Below are positions 33,369 to 46,789 of a stretch of 64,000 bases of DNA, in pieces; position 1 is the stretch's first letter, and every line of letters begins with the position of its first letter. The stretch lies in NCBI RefSeq assembly GCF_039555335.1, contig NW_027305501.1, forward strand, positions 911,501 to 975,500, written 5' to 3'. The notes beneath the pieces were generated by a model. That model saw nothing but the letters and a program-made list of their open reading frames with translations, had not been told where the DNA came from and did not search any database. The stretch comes from Amphiura filiformis (taxonomy: Eukaryota; Echinodermata; Ophiuroidea; Amphilepidida; Amphiuridae). Both the position numbers and the translations under genes were made by a program.

Positions 33369-35378
33369 TTCTCATTTCAATACCAATTTCGATCGTTTGT
33401 ATTGCTTCATTAAATGACTGAGTGAGCCTTGCAGAACAAAAGAATCGGTTGTGCAGGTAGCTGACTGAACTGTCCGCATCAAAACGATGCAGTTGTTGGC
33501 TGGCACATATAACTGCTTTTTATAGTAACAGCCATGAAAATCATCTATCCACATTATCCTTTTTATTGTTGAAGGGAATATTGAGAACATATTGCCATTA
33601 TCAATAGAAAGGTTATACAAGTATGGGCTTTGCTTACCATCTCAAGTGGGGACTAACTAACTGGTAACAATGAGCTTCACACCTCATTGACGTCAATGCC
33701 TCGGAGTCGCCACTCATATGATGGGTTTGCATTTTAACAGTCAAAATGGGGAACATTTGCCAGTAGACAACTGTATCTTTTTGATATGGAAAATAACATA
33801 AGCATAATGTTCTGTTATTACTTCAAAGCAAGTTACAAGTTTGCAATTTTTTTTTTCACTTTGAATGAGACATTTATAATTAGATGAAAACTGACTTTAT
33901 CTGAAAGTTTTAACAAAATTCATTTTCCAAAAGTTTCATGTCACCTGTAAGTTCAACTTTTGTACACTCAATACAAAATGTCACATTATGTTCATAAAAG
34001 ACATTCAACAGTGCCAAAGGGCACAGTCAGTGGAATGAAATATTAGTTCACAGTTCGCACAAATATATCTGTCCAGTGTCCATGCATATGTTACAGGTAT
34101 AGCTTTGTTATTATGCAGTGCAGTCACTGGTTTGGCATCTGAACAACCTTAAATTCTAAAAATTCTCTCATAGTATACCAAACAGATGCAAGCTCCATCA
34201 TGCTAGAAAGCAGCAACAATAATGTGTAAACACCACAAAATAAGAAAATTCTGTACATTTTGCTTCACACATTAACACAACTGTTTAAATTTTAGACTCC
34301 TTTGATATTTGCAATAGTGGATGTTACATGTATCTCCTACTTGAAAAAAAAACCCTTGTAAAGGTGCATGTTCTGATTTTTGCACATGGTGTTTCCTACT
34401 TTACATTGAGGCCCATCGCCAAAACAGTCATTCCAAATTTTGAGTGAAATCGCCCCAGTGGTATTCATACTATCCGCAAAAATGTGTACTTTGCTGTCCC
34501 ATAGTAGAAGACTGTGGGAATCGAAAGTGTGGTAACCACATTTTTGTGGTAATTAGCCACTTTTTTGTTCATAACATCCAAATTAAACAGAATTTGGGCC
34601 TAAAATTTCACCACGGTAATGAGAAAAATACAAGCTTTCTACTGATACCCAAATCTCAATTTTCATGGGAGAAAGTTGAAGATGATTTTAGTGATCTGGT
34701 CAAGCACCTTTAACTATTGCTTAAGCAATACATCTACACTTAACTGCAATATTCTGGAAAATGGTAATTCCAAAATTTCAAACTATTAAAATTCTTAAGA
34801 ACTTTGTTGCATAATAAAAGATGTGTACAGGCAAGCAAAGCCATAAATTGAATTCTATTTGATATTATTTTTCCATAAAGATGCAGCACATTCAAAGGGC
34901 CCACTATTATAGTGAACACAACTTGTCTCTGCAGATTTACTCAAAACAGAATTTTCCAGGCTTAAAAAAATGAACCTTGTTTTCAAAAATTGATCAAGGC
35001 ATTCATTTCTTTTTTATATACTTTGATCTCTTTTAAAATTTTTAAAGGCTCACTGACTAACATTGAAAATCGTAACATTGAAACATCGTTAATTAATACG
35101 ATCAACTTTTATTACCTGACGCGAGGGATCAAAACCTCTTAGCTATACAGCAAGACTTTTTAATTTTCATCCATAAGTAAACCCTAATCCTGCTAAATTA
35201 CTGTGCTTTGGTCCACAAATTCAGAACACTATCAGGTGTCCTGGTGCGGTCAACCAATTTGGCAATAAACTTCTGCATAAAGATTAATGTCTTAGAGTAC
35301 TGTGGAGGGTAGCTAAGATGAAAGACATAGTGTACCCCAAGAGCCCCATGTATGCTTTATCAAGGGAATACCACTCCC
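33369..35378. other. Interior of giant transposon downstream of its genes
   Basis: No exon is recognised. An 89-codon plus-strand frame at 34444-34713 resembles no family I know and is probably chance. Confidence 0.4.
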
Positions 35379-36600
35379 CTATTTTGACCTTCTCCACAAA
35401 TATCTGGTATGTTGATTTGGACATATCCTTATCCCGTCCTTATCATTTACCAGAATAACAGCCGATGCACTTGCTGGTGATGTGGAGAACTGCATAAAGC
35501 TGCTGATATCTTCATTCAAATGGCCTGGTAAGGCTAGCAATGCAGTGTCTGTAAATTGTAAAATTATAGAAGATAAAAACTTAATAATAAAGCAAATGTT
35601 AGGTTTCCCACAAATACATGCTGAAATGGCCACAAAGCAACAAGAACAGTATTGGTTTTACTACCACTGTGCCGCTATCGTATACAATTCAATCCTGTCT
35701 TAAATTTCCACATTCTAGCCTGTAATTTTTGCCTTATGAACTAGAATTGAAACTACGGGTATTCAGGCACATGTCAGAGGGACTTCAAAAGTAGTGTTCA
35801 GCATCACATCCACTTAGCATCTGAAGCCATGTTATATCATCTCATATAACACGGCTAGGAACCAATGAAATTTTAAGAACTGTCTAAAGTGTTTAAAAAT
35901 TCTGCATATACATGTACTAAGGTTGGAATCTGAATTTCAACCACGGTATAGAGGCCCTGCATGAAATTATCGATTGGCTCCAAACAAAGGATTTGAGCCG
36001 GTGTCCTTCACCGTAGTTATGGCGGAGTGCAGTCCATTCAATCAAATGTTGTCATCAACCTATTTGATCATAGTGCAGGGTTATGTGTGTGAGACGAACT
36101 GTCACGGTAGATTGCAATCATGCTTTTGTTGAATGCATTCGAGTAGTCCGCCATATTTACGGGATGATACGTCACATGCAAGGCCTGGATATCAAAAAAT
36201 TGAATTTGATTGATTTAAATTATGAAAATGTTCTGTCAATTAGGTCTTTTGCACTCCCATTTGTGTATAAGTTTTATTTAACAGAATGTTCAGCCTTACC
36301 CTGTTTACTGTCCTGTTTCATCCATCCTGGAGATTTTGTTGGCTGCCGCATCTGTGATATGCTGTGAAGAACTTCTTTAATGTCCGGTTCCTCTATGGTT
36401 TCATATAGGTTCACTTCAGTAAGCCTGTGAAATTCTGCCATGATCTGCAAACAAAATTATTATAGAATTCTATCTTATCTTCTATGACTGGGGACGATCC
36501 GTTAGGGGGTGGTAACCCCTCTGGTTTTACAAGGGTTACATAAACTCTTCATCCTTAACATTTACATTCTTACTTATTGTGACAATCCCTTATGGGGACT

Positions 36601-37006
36601 AAGGCTGTTGTCGACATGCCGTTTGTCGACATGGCCTGACATGTCAATATAATTTCCTTCAATTCAACAAAAGCAAACATGTCATAATGGGCTTGACAAG
36701 CTGAAGGAAAACAGCGGCAACTAGGACTCCAAAAAGAAGTAATTTACAGTTTGATTACAGTATATAAGGTCCCATTGTCAAAAAGTTTAAAACCACATGT
36801 TTTACTTTGTGTATTTGTAAACAGGTAAGCTTAACCTAAAACATACATATGAACTATTTAAATCGAAGTTTATAATTTTTAGAGCATGTTTTTTACAAAC
36901 CAAAATTTGAAATATGTCGACAACTCCACATACATGTAGACATTATGCATCGAGATAAATTGATACCGACATGTTGACATGAAAAACATTTGCCGACAAC
37001 AGCCTT
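36601..37006. repeat. MITE in an intron of the SAMD3-like gene
   Basis: AAGGCTGTTGTCGACATG at the left faces GCCGACAACAGCCTT at the right. Several GTCGACA words lie between. It is inserted in intron 4. Confidence 0.7.
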
Positions 37007-38012
37007 AATATATGAGACCCATTGTACATACCTCATCTGCACAAAACAGCAATGGATACTTCTCTTTCACGTCTTTAATCGACATAGCTCCATCCACTAC
37101 ATCAACCCTACGCTACCGGAAAGTTTTCTCCATGCTGGTTCGAGTCAAGATGGGATCTTGCTGCTTCTTCTTCTTTGCATGACTAGCTTGCATTTGCTTG
37201 GTGAGAATGTTGATGCTAGTAGCATCTTCCCCTGCCCCCAATTCGGTTTAAAATTCTTAACGCACCATCGCTCATTTCTTTTTCCTTTGCCGCCTTGCCA
37301 TCTTCTGTTGGCTTCTTCCTCTTGTTAGGAATGTCCTCTTCTTTGTCACTTTCGTGCCTTCTTATATTGTTATTGAACTTCTCACGAAGTTTGGTTTTGT
37401 AGAAACCCTGCAAGTAAAGAAAGTGCACGAGAAATAGTCAGGACACCTTAATTAATATAAATTGGGATAAACACTTATTACATTAATGCTAAACTCAGTT
37501 TCGAAATAGAGGGGTTTAATTTACATGCACAAATGCATGTAAAGTTTGCTATGTGCATGCACATTTGGAGTGTGCACTGATATACATTTTGTGGGGTTTA
37601 GCCACTTTTTGATGGAAAAGGTTCAGTTGTGCATGTAACTTTTATTTTCTATTATTGATCACTGAAATCATTAAATCTAAATCATGTAATTATCAACATT
37701 GTGACCTCTCAAGTTAGTCCCCTGCTCCTAATAACATGGAGAGTGAAACTTCATAGATGGGGATGGGGTATTATACCCCTGCCCAGCAAAAAATTTGAAT
37801 GCAAAACAAGTGGAACACATATTTTCGCAATGCGTAAAATATCTGCATGGCAGTAATCCCCACATGTACACCTGCTGTCCTTCCATTAAAATCCATCAAA
37901 GCTAGTACAGGTATGTTGATGTAGCAACCAATATCCTAATTGCATACTTGACTATATTTCACTATTGTGTCCAAGTTCCATGAAAATCCATCAACGTATG
38001 TTGATGCAGCAA

Positions 38013-38200
38013 CCAATTCGCCGGTGAAGTGGTTACGTGAACTCCCTGGTAACTGGATCACGCTTTCTTCATAACAACAATAAAGGCCATATATACTTTG
38101 CACAGCAATCACATTGATCGTGGTTCAGAATTCGGAAAGCGTGATCCAGTTGACACGCAGATAAGACGCTTGCACGTAACACTTCAATGGTGAATTATGA
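38013..38200. repeat. Hairpin MITE in intron 3 of the SAMD3-like gene
   Basis: AATTCGCCGGTGAAGTGG and ACTTCAATGGTGAATT are inverted ends. Both arms also share ACTGGATCACGCTTTC. Confidence 0.7.
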
Positions 38201-38586
38201 AACAGAGGGTTAATATTTTTGTCACATACAAACAAACATATGTGTCATACGGTGCACGATTTATAGTCCCCTTTCCGAATTACTTCAGCATGGATGACAA
38301 GACCTGGTGATTTTGTACAAAAGGAAGAAAACCATGACTTCAAAAAATTGTCTCACTTACACTTGCATCCTGTCCCGCCATACCTCTCCCAAGATATGGG
38401 AATGTTGAGAGGAGTGCAGAAACCATTTGATCATACTGACTTGAATTTGGATATCTGAAAAAGAGGTTTACAAATATCTGTGACTATTTCTTGATTTTCA
38501 ATTTGGAAAAATAATAAACAACATGATAAAATGCAAAATTATGGTTATTATGGTTAAATTATTATTTAAACCTCTGCTCAACAATA

Positions 38587-38834
38587 TGTGACATGATCAA
38601 GGGGAATGAGTCACATGTCGACCCTGGTCAAAAATGAGTTTTACACATGTTTCCAAAAAGGACATTTAGAGCTCTCAGAAACTGAAAACCCCATGTTGAT
38701 CCAACTTTTCTTTGCAAAGTTATGTCAATTTATCAATCGCTGAAAACAATATAAAATAAAAGAATTTTAACACTTTCTTTGCTAATATCTCAAAATCAAT
38801 AATAGCGACATCCGACTCATTCCCCTTGTCACAT
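38587..38834. repeat. MITE family shared with 58464, in intron 2
   Basis: The ends TGTGACATGATCAAGGGGAA and the inverse of CTCATTCCCCTTGTCACA. The interior TTTGCAAAGTTATGTCAATT is the inverse of the 58464 copy. Confidence 0.75.
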
Positions 38835-41432
38835 ATATTCTTTTCCCGCTTTCTCTCTCTTCTTGGAATGTTTAGGTAGTTTCAGATTCCAAATTTAGAT
38901 TCTATCGCACTAAGGGCAAAATTAAATTCTAGTGCACAAACCGAAAGATTGAAGACCTTTCAAAAAATAAATAATATTAGCTTGGTAGAGTTAAAAACAA
39001 AACATGCAGTACATTAAAAACCTCAGTCCTGTAAATGTTGGACAGAAACATATGTGTTGAATGCAGAGGATGATTCAACACCGGTCCCTGTCATGCGATC
39101 GATGTCCCAACCCAGAGTGGGTCAGCGCTGTACTTAGCACCCGCCCGAGCGCTCGCGGGGGGCCGATTTTGCGGCGGGCGCCCTAATTTCAAGAAGGACC
39201 CGTCCGACTGGCCAGTAAGAATTTTGAGTGCTGTTAATTTTAGTATTTCGGGCTAGTACATTGTACGCATCGAATCGGGCTGGTAAGTTTTGCATGTTAC
39301 CGGCCCGACTGGCTATAATTGTGGGTAAAAGAATAAGTACAGTGCTGACCACGGTCAATGTGTACCCTACACGTAACTCTATGCACAAAATGTGAATGTA
39401 TACAATTTTGGAAACCGTATTTTCACCATAAAAAAGTGAGGCGATTCCAGATTCATCTTGACAGACGAGTACTTATGACTGTGAAGCTTATTCCCATGTA
39501 GTCAAAAGTGTATTCGCCTCTCAAAATTGACAAGTTTATTTCAGTTTCAAAACTCTTCCCACGGTTTTCAATGGCTGTTGCTCGCTGCTACATTTGTACA
39601 ACGGTTGAAATTTATACCACTAGTTTACGCAATGCATGACGGACAGGTCTTGATACATCCTGTGTGTTTAATGTGTCTCTGCTAAAACAATTTACAGCCA
39701 CATATTCAGAAGTGGTCAAAGTTGAAAGGCCCTACCCAATGTAATCTGAATATATTTTACTTACAAAGTGTACTTAGTTGCTTCTTCATATAAGCTTTCT
39801 AGTACTTTTGATCGGTCATGTCTGGTCAGTTTTTCTTGCTCCTTTAGTTTACTGAAGATAGCAGTTGAAAACATAGTTGATTTGCACCTGAAAGGGTATG
39901 GCCACTCACACACTCTGCAATGATCAAACAGAAATGTAACTTATTTTAAAAACTTGATATATTCCAGCTTCAAGTAAAGCCCTCCCTGTACTGTATGGCG
40001 CATAGGGCGGTGCCTATCGCCAATTCCATAATCCCGGCTAGGCAACAGGTCTGCTGAAAGCAGTTGAAGACTCAAAGAGAGGGGTGCACTTTTATGTGTC
40101 ATGTGCCTGTCAAACTACCCCTTATTTTTGGCAAATCCTACACCCATCGAGTCATTGACCTTGTTTTTTCACCATTTTTATGTTCAAAGTGCATTCTTTA
40201 ATAATAATAGCATTAATTTGTAAAAAAAAAAGTCTTAAAATGTTTAAACAGCCAAGGTTCCGCCTCTCCATCAATATGCAAATTTTGAACATTATCAGAA
40301 AGTTGCGGATCTTACTCTAGAAACTATCAATTGCTAACTTACACAGGCAATTTGAATCAAGGACTTTCATATGTTACACTTGATTGAAGTGCACATTTTG
40401 AATTTCCTGACTGCAGCCAGTACTGTATTAATCCCATAGAGAAACTGGCCACACTAAAATTGCTTGGGTGTGACTACCCCTACTTAAAATGAGGCTGTTG
40501 GGAATGCAAATTCCAGATCATATTGCATTCTGGTGGATATACATTCTTATTAAAATCCTCCTCTGTATATAAATAACCTTTATTCCACCTAATCACCACA
40601 CTCTTTAAAAAACTTGATAATTTGTTATCATCTCTGTTGATACAGTTACTGTAAAATCAAGTCAAACAACCAAGTAGAAGAATCCAAAAGATCAATATAG
40701 TCCTTAAATGAAATGTGGTTCTGGTTTGTTTGAGATAGAGGTTTAATTTATTAAGTTTATGGGGAACATTTAAGAATTGCATTACTGGCAGGTCAGATGA
40801 GAAATAACCAGTTCATGTATTAAGGACTTGATTGATTTTTGCATTGTTTCTTTGCTGCAAATTACAAGAACCATGCACTTACTTTTCTTTTGCTGGGATG
40901 GTTGATTTAGCATCACCCTCACCACTGGTCTTCAGGTCTTCAAACTCATCATCACTCACTGTGACAGGCTCGAGTGCTAGCTCACCATTTTCCATCTCTA
41001 CACCTGCGTCTGTAACTTCAGACAGGTCTTGTTCACACACTGGCTCTCCATTTTTCATCTCTTCACTTGCATTTCCAACTTCAGACTTCTCCAATTTCAG
41101 TTCTTCATCCCGGTAACTATGACAACTGGCACAGTTGTAACCATTCTCAATTTCAGCGCGAGGTGGAACCACTCCATCGATTTCGACATCAAGAAAGTCA
41201 TTTATCCAGCCAGATTCAAATATTTGGAATATTACATCATGTACTATTCCAAAATGTTCCTTTGCTTTCTTAAAGACGCCCATCCAGCACACATCATCAC
41301 CTTCCACGCCTATCAACTTGTTTGAATTGCCAAATGTGACATAAAACAGGTACTTTGCCATAACTGGTAAAGAAAATAACACTTGAAATATTAATTTCTG
41401 GTCAATAACAAACTGAAGTGTCATGTAAGTTC

Positions 41433-43895
41433 TCAGTCTCTATCAGCACTTACAAAGTGTTTCAGGACAATCAGTGACATGTTGTCCTTTTCATATATAC
41501 CGAGTGGATGGTAATCAAGAAGCTTCTCTACTTCAACTAGCAGTGATGTTGGGGATTCCTCAACTTGATGTGCATGGTAGTGTCTTACATATGTTAAAGT
41601 CTGCAGAACTGTGCAATGGAGGAGGTCCTTTCCATTCACATGAAATACAGATCGAATTTTACCAAATTGATACTGGTCATTGTTATATGATAATAAAACT
41701 GCACATCCACATGAGTACTTGACTCCACATTTAGTGCAACTGGCAGCTTTGAAGATATATTGTGCACCTGTGAGTACTGGTTGAAGCTGGGCTTGTTCAT
41801 CATCATGAGCGCTTGAACTCGAACTGCATTTCCCTTTACATACTCGACATCTGCTTCAAGTAGTTGGTCCTTTTCAAACTGTAGGTATTGCTTGAACTGA
41901 TGTCCGTTGCCAATGTAAGGCATATGTTCTTTCTATTTTTGCTTCTGTTCGCTATTTGTTTAAATTCATTGTGCTTTCTTTCCCATAAATTAGTACTAAA
42001 TGCACTAAGTGGTCCAAAAAGCTTTGTCTGCTTCAAGTAATGTAGAGTAGAGGGGTCCTCTGCCCGCAAAGCACCCTCAAAAACTTCGTGAAATGATTCA
42101 TGGAACTCTACAATTTTCTCTCCCATGTATTCAATTTCCCCACATTCATAAGATTTGGCACATATACACTCAACCATGTCTGCTAATTTCAAGTACAACT
42201 CCCACACATCGTTGCCCTCAGGTACCTTATCTCCTATTAACAATGGCAGCATGCGCATTAGGAGCCAAGTTTCAGCAATGGTTGATTTGATCTTAAATTG
42301 TGCTATCTGTTCTGGCATGGGAGGGATAGGGTTGCTTCTATCACAAGATGCATATTCAAATTGTTCAATCCTTTCATTCAGTAGTTTCAGACTGAAATGG
42401 CGATCTTGGACAAGTGAGCAGACAATAATGGCAAGTCTAACTGAAACTACTCCACCTTCAAAAAGGTCATGCGCTATATCTGAAGGTAATGAGCATACAA
42501 CATGGAAGTTTTCCAATTGATTAAGTGGTGAACGCCGTTTCACGCCGTATACTGATGATAGATGTGGATGAACTTCAACTGTGTTCGCCTGTTCATTGTA
42601 TCCCTCTTGATTTCTCCATGTAAAATCATCTTCTCTCAAACTCGTCTTCACTAACTCATTTGTACCAGTGCAGAACCTACACAATCTCAGTGAGGTGGAA
42701 AAGTTCTCTGGGAAACCTCCCATAAAATGTTGGGCCAAATTGTCTCCCACCACCAGTGCGAGAGTTCCATGAAAATGGAATTTCCGTCCATCATGATAGA
42801 ATTCTATACCATCCGCTTCCAATGTCTTCAGGTCTGAGATAAGTCTTGCCAAGATGACTTCCAACCCATAGTGTTTTAAGTCTGTTACTTTGCACAAGCA
42901 AGCAAGCTGTACAATGTGCTGTTTTGACCTATATTTGGGTTCCAAGTTCCCTAGAAGGAAATAAAATCCTCCTAGTTTATATTCTCCACGATTTGAAGGG
43001 GTTTGCAACTTTAAATTCGCCAAAATAAAGATATATTTGAAGTGCTTTAGGGTATCTTTTAAAGAATTCATGGTCATTATAAAGCTGAGCATCTGTGAAT
43101 GAAGAAATTCTTCCAGTTCCACATTGGTGTCCTTGGAAAACCTGAGCAAGGATATCATCATGTTGTAAAAGTGCCTTCAGACTTTGCAATATGGGTACAT
43201 ATTGGTAAGTATCTTCGGTCCTTTGACTTTCATTTTTCATTCCTAGCACAACTTTTTCTGGCACAACAAAGTGTGTGCTATTTCTTTTTATATAGTTCTC
43301 AAAGTTATATTGAGTATTGTACTTTCCTACTGCTTCAGCCAGGGGATCATTAAACTCGCTGATAATGTCATGAAGCTCTGGCACATCAATACCTTCTCTT
43401 CTACAGACAGTAGATACTTGAGAAGATAAATCACGCAACCTTTTTTCCATCATTTTTCTAACTTCTAGACCAATAAATTCACAGGCCTTGCCAGAAACCT
43501 TGTACTTTTCCCGAGCCTCCACAAATAAGTGTGAAACCAAATGTTTGTAATCAATTTGGTACTCTTCTGGTAATATCTGCGGCTCTTCTTCCTCTTCTTC
43601 CAGTTCCTGATGATCAGAATCTCCATCATTTGACTGGTCACCATTGCCAGGTAAATTCTGCAGATTTCTCCTGAGTGGCAAATGTTGATCAGCAAAATCT
43701 TTATGTTTGCTCCTAATATGATTGACCAGTTTTCAACCATTTTATAAGTTCTTCGCACTCATTGACACCACATGTAATTTTGAAATCACGGTTAAGAACA
43801 TGGTTATGTTTTAAATGTTTGATTAACTTATAGAAATGTCTGGATTCATAATCACAAAACTGACAGCCAAAAGCATCTTCCTGTTGATTGTCCAT
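41433..43895 (-). pseudogene. C2H2 zinc-finger DDE-like transposase of the giant element, frameshifted
   Basis: It would cut and move the giant element. From ATG 43895 the protein opens with a C2H2 finger (CQFCDYESRHFYKLIKHLKH). A second follows (CGVNEC...W(S)NHIRSKH), split over three frames. An acidic region and a long alpha-helical part come next. The core YLYFGEFKVANPF, KLGGFYFLLGNLEPKYRSK, LVVGDNLAQHFMGGF and LRLCRFC belongs to a transposase type common in invertebrate and fish genomes and similar to Plavaka/CMC enzymes. The Gly of YFGEF stands where I would expect a catalytic Asp. Further on are FGPLSAFSTNLWERKHNEFK and a C-terminal domain (FGKIRSVFHVN...HYHAHQVEESP). Frame changes lie near 43755, 43725, 43000, 41935 and 41680, so it is dead. 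A 5' acceptor (TTCATTTTCCAG) at 44045 suggests a spliced leader exon. Confidence 0.78.
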
Positions 43896-44259
43896 GGATT
43901 GAGTTCATTGCTTTAATGGTGTTCAGCTACTGAACCAACAATGTGTACACACTGTGAGACTAACAGCAACTGACCTGCTGCCCGACCTGCTGAAAGATTG
44001 GCTACAAGTCACCAACACCAACACCATCCACTGTACATGCAGACCTGGAAAATGAAGAAGAAAGATATAGGACTACTATATTGTATAAAGCATTTTGCTG
44101 TTAATGCTGGAGTTAAGAATTTAAGATTAACCATCTCAACCTGTTTTCCTTCTGATTTTCGGATAGGCCTGTAGGTTGACAAGTTCATTATACATGTTTT
44201 AAATATTTTATTCTTAAAAGTTAAACATTGTTATCCTAAACTTTGTTCAACATAGATAT

Positions 44260-44405
44260 GGACGTGATTGTGGTGTCATTTCCGGTATAGATTGCATTTT
44301 GTAATGATAAACTTTAAACACGCCAGCGTATTACGCGCGATTCCAAGCGCCTTATTGTTACTCGCTTGAAGTACATAACCTCGGGAAGTGACATCACGTC
44401 CAATC
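44260..44405. repeat. Short hairpin MITE
   Basis: TGGACGTGATTGTGGTGTCA and its partner TGACATCACGTCCA form imperfect ends of about 25 bp, including TTCCGG/CGGGAA. A GC-richer interior has CGTATTACGCGCG. Confidence 0.6.
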
Positions 44406-44825
44406 TCTATTATTTTTTTCAAAAACGAATTCTAGATAAATGCTGATGAATGTAAAAAATGTGTTTTTTTGCACTTTAATCAAATCCACTGCCAAAATAT
44501 GCAAAAGTGTTTTTTGCTGACGGACTCTGAACATTGATTGTGTAATACGCTCGCTTGTATTACGCAAATAAGTGCGGACAGTTGGCGGTGCGTACTACAA
44601 TTTTCTTTGACCCTGCATGCACAAAAGATACTGCTAAGGTATTCAATTTTTTAAACTTTAAATGTGTAGTTTGCATGTTGATAATCTCCAGTGAAAAAAT
44701 TTAAACATATTTACAGTAAAAAAATAGTGGTCTGTATTGGGTATGCAGGCTGCCGGGCTAAAGCATCGCCTTATGTACGCTCCTATACGCTTCGTATTAT
44801 ATGCATAATACATGTACAAGCATGA

Positions 44826-45412
44826 CATGAAACTTTCAATTTTTTTTGTATTGTATGAGTTGTAGATCTACTTGTGACCGATGAACGCATGATCAACGCA
44901 CTGTGTTTACTTGTTTGTGTCTGAAATTTTATAAATAGGGTTATACTAGTTGTTGCTTTAAATGGTCGATTTTGAGTCATTCTCATGATTTGTGCATCTC
45001 ATGGTAGGTGGATGAGGGAGCCAACATTGCGTGCACGGTGCAAAATTCATGAAAAATTAAAAAGTCGCCCACAACAACAGACAATCGATCACGCCGGCAG
45101 CAAATCAGGGCCCATCCTGGTGCATGCAAAGCAGTGAAATACGCTGTATAGTTAAGTCGCGCTACAGAAATTGATTATAGTGTGCCAGTAGTAGTAAAAC
45201 AATGATTTTATTTTTAGCAGGATCAGGATAGCGGACAAAACTTAGAATTTCACACCACAAATCATGAAAATGACTCAAAATCAACAATTTAAAGCAACAA
45301 CTATAACCCTATTTATAAAATTTCAGACACAAACAAGTAAACACAGCGCGCTCATCAGTCACAAGTAGATACAAAATCATACAATACAAAAAAAATTAAA
45401 ACTTGTCAGAAT
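44826..45412. repeat. Hairpin element with ~140-170-bp arms
   Basis: TTTTTTTTGTATTGTATGA, CTTGTTTGTGTCTGAAATTT and TTGAGTCATTCTCATGATTT in the left arm recur inverted at 45273-45412. Confidence 0.75.
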
Positions 45413-45566
45413 GACTTGCTGTTAGGCTCATTGGAAAGAGCTCATCAAACTTAGAACTAAAGGAAGAAAAATGTTTGTGTTTTAAAATTTATGTCAGGTG
45501 GTCTGTAGCTTACATGTATTTGCTTCTCGAGAAATAGCGATTTCCTAAAAAAGTATTTTAAATGTA

Positions 45567-46527
45567 TAAGCCAGTTCGCAAATTCAGAATCATGACACAT
45601 GGGAAATATTTGCGGATTTTTGGTAGATAAGGCCAAAAAAACATTGTTTGTTTGTCCACGTCCGACCGACCGTGTACCCTGGTCCCGACCCCAGACAAAC
45701 AAGTACCTAGACCAATGGCTTTGGTGCGCGTAGTGAAGCCGACACGGCTTAGCAAGGACTTTGACAAGGACGCAAGCAAGCAGATATGTTCGCGCTCACG
45801 GAACATGTCGCATTTGACGCGACGATAATGGCGCAAATGAGCGCGCCTTTCTCTCCAGACATGAACGCTTATTTCTCCGTGTCCGACCACCGACCAAAAT
45901 CACCTTGGATACGGGGCTTCACCTCCCGCTGTGCGCTGTGGTAAGTGATGGGCAGTCATAGGTCTAGGTGGTATTTTTTTGAATTTTTTTTTTTTTTGAT
46001 TTTTTTGTTTTTTTTTTGAATTTTTTTTTGGCATCGATGGGACATCATATAAAACAGTGGTTAGTATAAATTTTAAAAAAGAAAATGTAAAGAAAGTGAA
46101 CAGTATAACATGCAGAACCATCTCAAGAGATAAACCAGTAAAGTGCTGTGTGTTTTGACTTATTTACCAGTCTTCAAATTGTCAGTTTCAAGTGCAATAT
46201 CTGTTAAAAAAACATTTTTTTTTTTGGCCTAAACAAGAGGAAGCTACTGCAGTTTCAATTACAGCAAACTTTGCACTTTCCTCAAAAATATATTTCAGAA
46301 AATTGCTTGATATCATCAGTTCCTACATTATGTATAATATTTCCTGTAAAATATAAGACCATCGTTGGCATTTAAGACCAAACTGTCTGCAAAATTCAAG
46401 AACAACTTCACCAACAGGATGTTTTTTATGGAAACGGCAAAGTTCATCACATTGTAAATGTACAGCATCGATCGGTAAATATTACCTACAATGCATCATG
46501 ATTCTGAATTTGCGAACTTAGGGCTTA
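45567..46527. mobile_element. MITE (TAAGCC...TTCGCAAATT ends), second copy of the 25103 family
   Basis: TAAGCCAGTTCGCAAATTCA and, inverted on the right, TAAGCCCTAAGTTCGCAAAT continue through GAATCATGA. Its right part (AACTTTGCACTTTCCTC to the end) aligns with 25730-25986. It is interrupted by 45631-46229. Confidence 0.75.
45631..46229. mobile_element. PIF/Harbinger-like insertion, TAA duplication, inside the 45567 MITE
   Basis: The ends GGCCAAAAAAACA and TGTTTTTTTTTTTGGCC-like inverse are flanked by TAA at 45628-45630 and 46230-46232. Removing it joins the two parts of the host MITE as in the 25103 copy. No transposase is present. Confidence 0.7.
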
Positions 46528-46789
46528 TTGTAAACTAACAGACTGGAATCAGAAAAACCTTTCTTGTTACCATACACAAAAGGCTAGAGCAAATATTGTA
46601 CCGTCCAAAAAGGATTGTCAAGATGCAAGTCTTACAAAATGGCATTTCCTGAAAGACGTAAAAGTTTGTCGAAATTGGCCTACTTGGGCCAGCTTACGTG
46701 AGACCGGTAGTGTGAGCCGTTAACCCTCTCCTATTATGGGTCGTTGCCGAGTTCCTACGGGAAGATCATTTAAAACAAACAAACTAGAG

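Larger units (their letters stand above)
35379..41363 (-). pseudogene. SAMD3-like accessory gene of the giant transposon, six exons
   Basis: Exons: 40883-41363 (ATG at 41361), 39765-39887, 38361-38454, 37032-37407, 36300-36444 and 35379-35548 (stop TAG at 35379). Every junction has GT/AG and the phases agree (2, 2, 0, 0, 1). Residues 1-65 (MAKYLFYVTFGNSNKLIGVE...) look like a PB1/ubiquitin-like fold. An acidic Glu-rich linker follows. Exons 2-4 read LTRHDRSKVLESLYEEATKY, TLYPNSSQYDQMVSALLSTF and KTKLREKFNNNIRR, the signature of the C-terminal region of SAMD3-like proteins often found with mobile elements. Defects: exon 4 is 376 nt where phases require a multiple of three, with an extra base in a G-run near 37236; a TAG follows further on (EKTFR*RRVDVV). 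Its function is unknown; a role assisting transposition is inference. It begins 72 bp after the transposase remnant. Confidence 0.78.

Noticed and set aside
34444-34713. 89-codon plus-strand ORF inside the giant transposon
   Set aside because: No recognisable domain, no splice context, opposite strand to the element genes.
39123-39354. hAT-like element with CAGCGCTGTACTTA ends
   Set aside because: The ends match inverted, but the 8-bp flanks GAGTGGGT and ACCACGGT do not.
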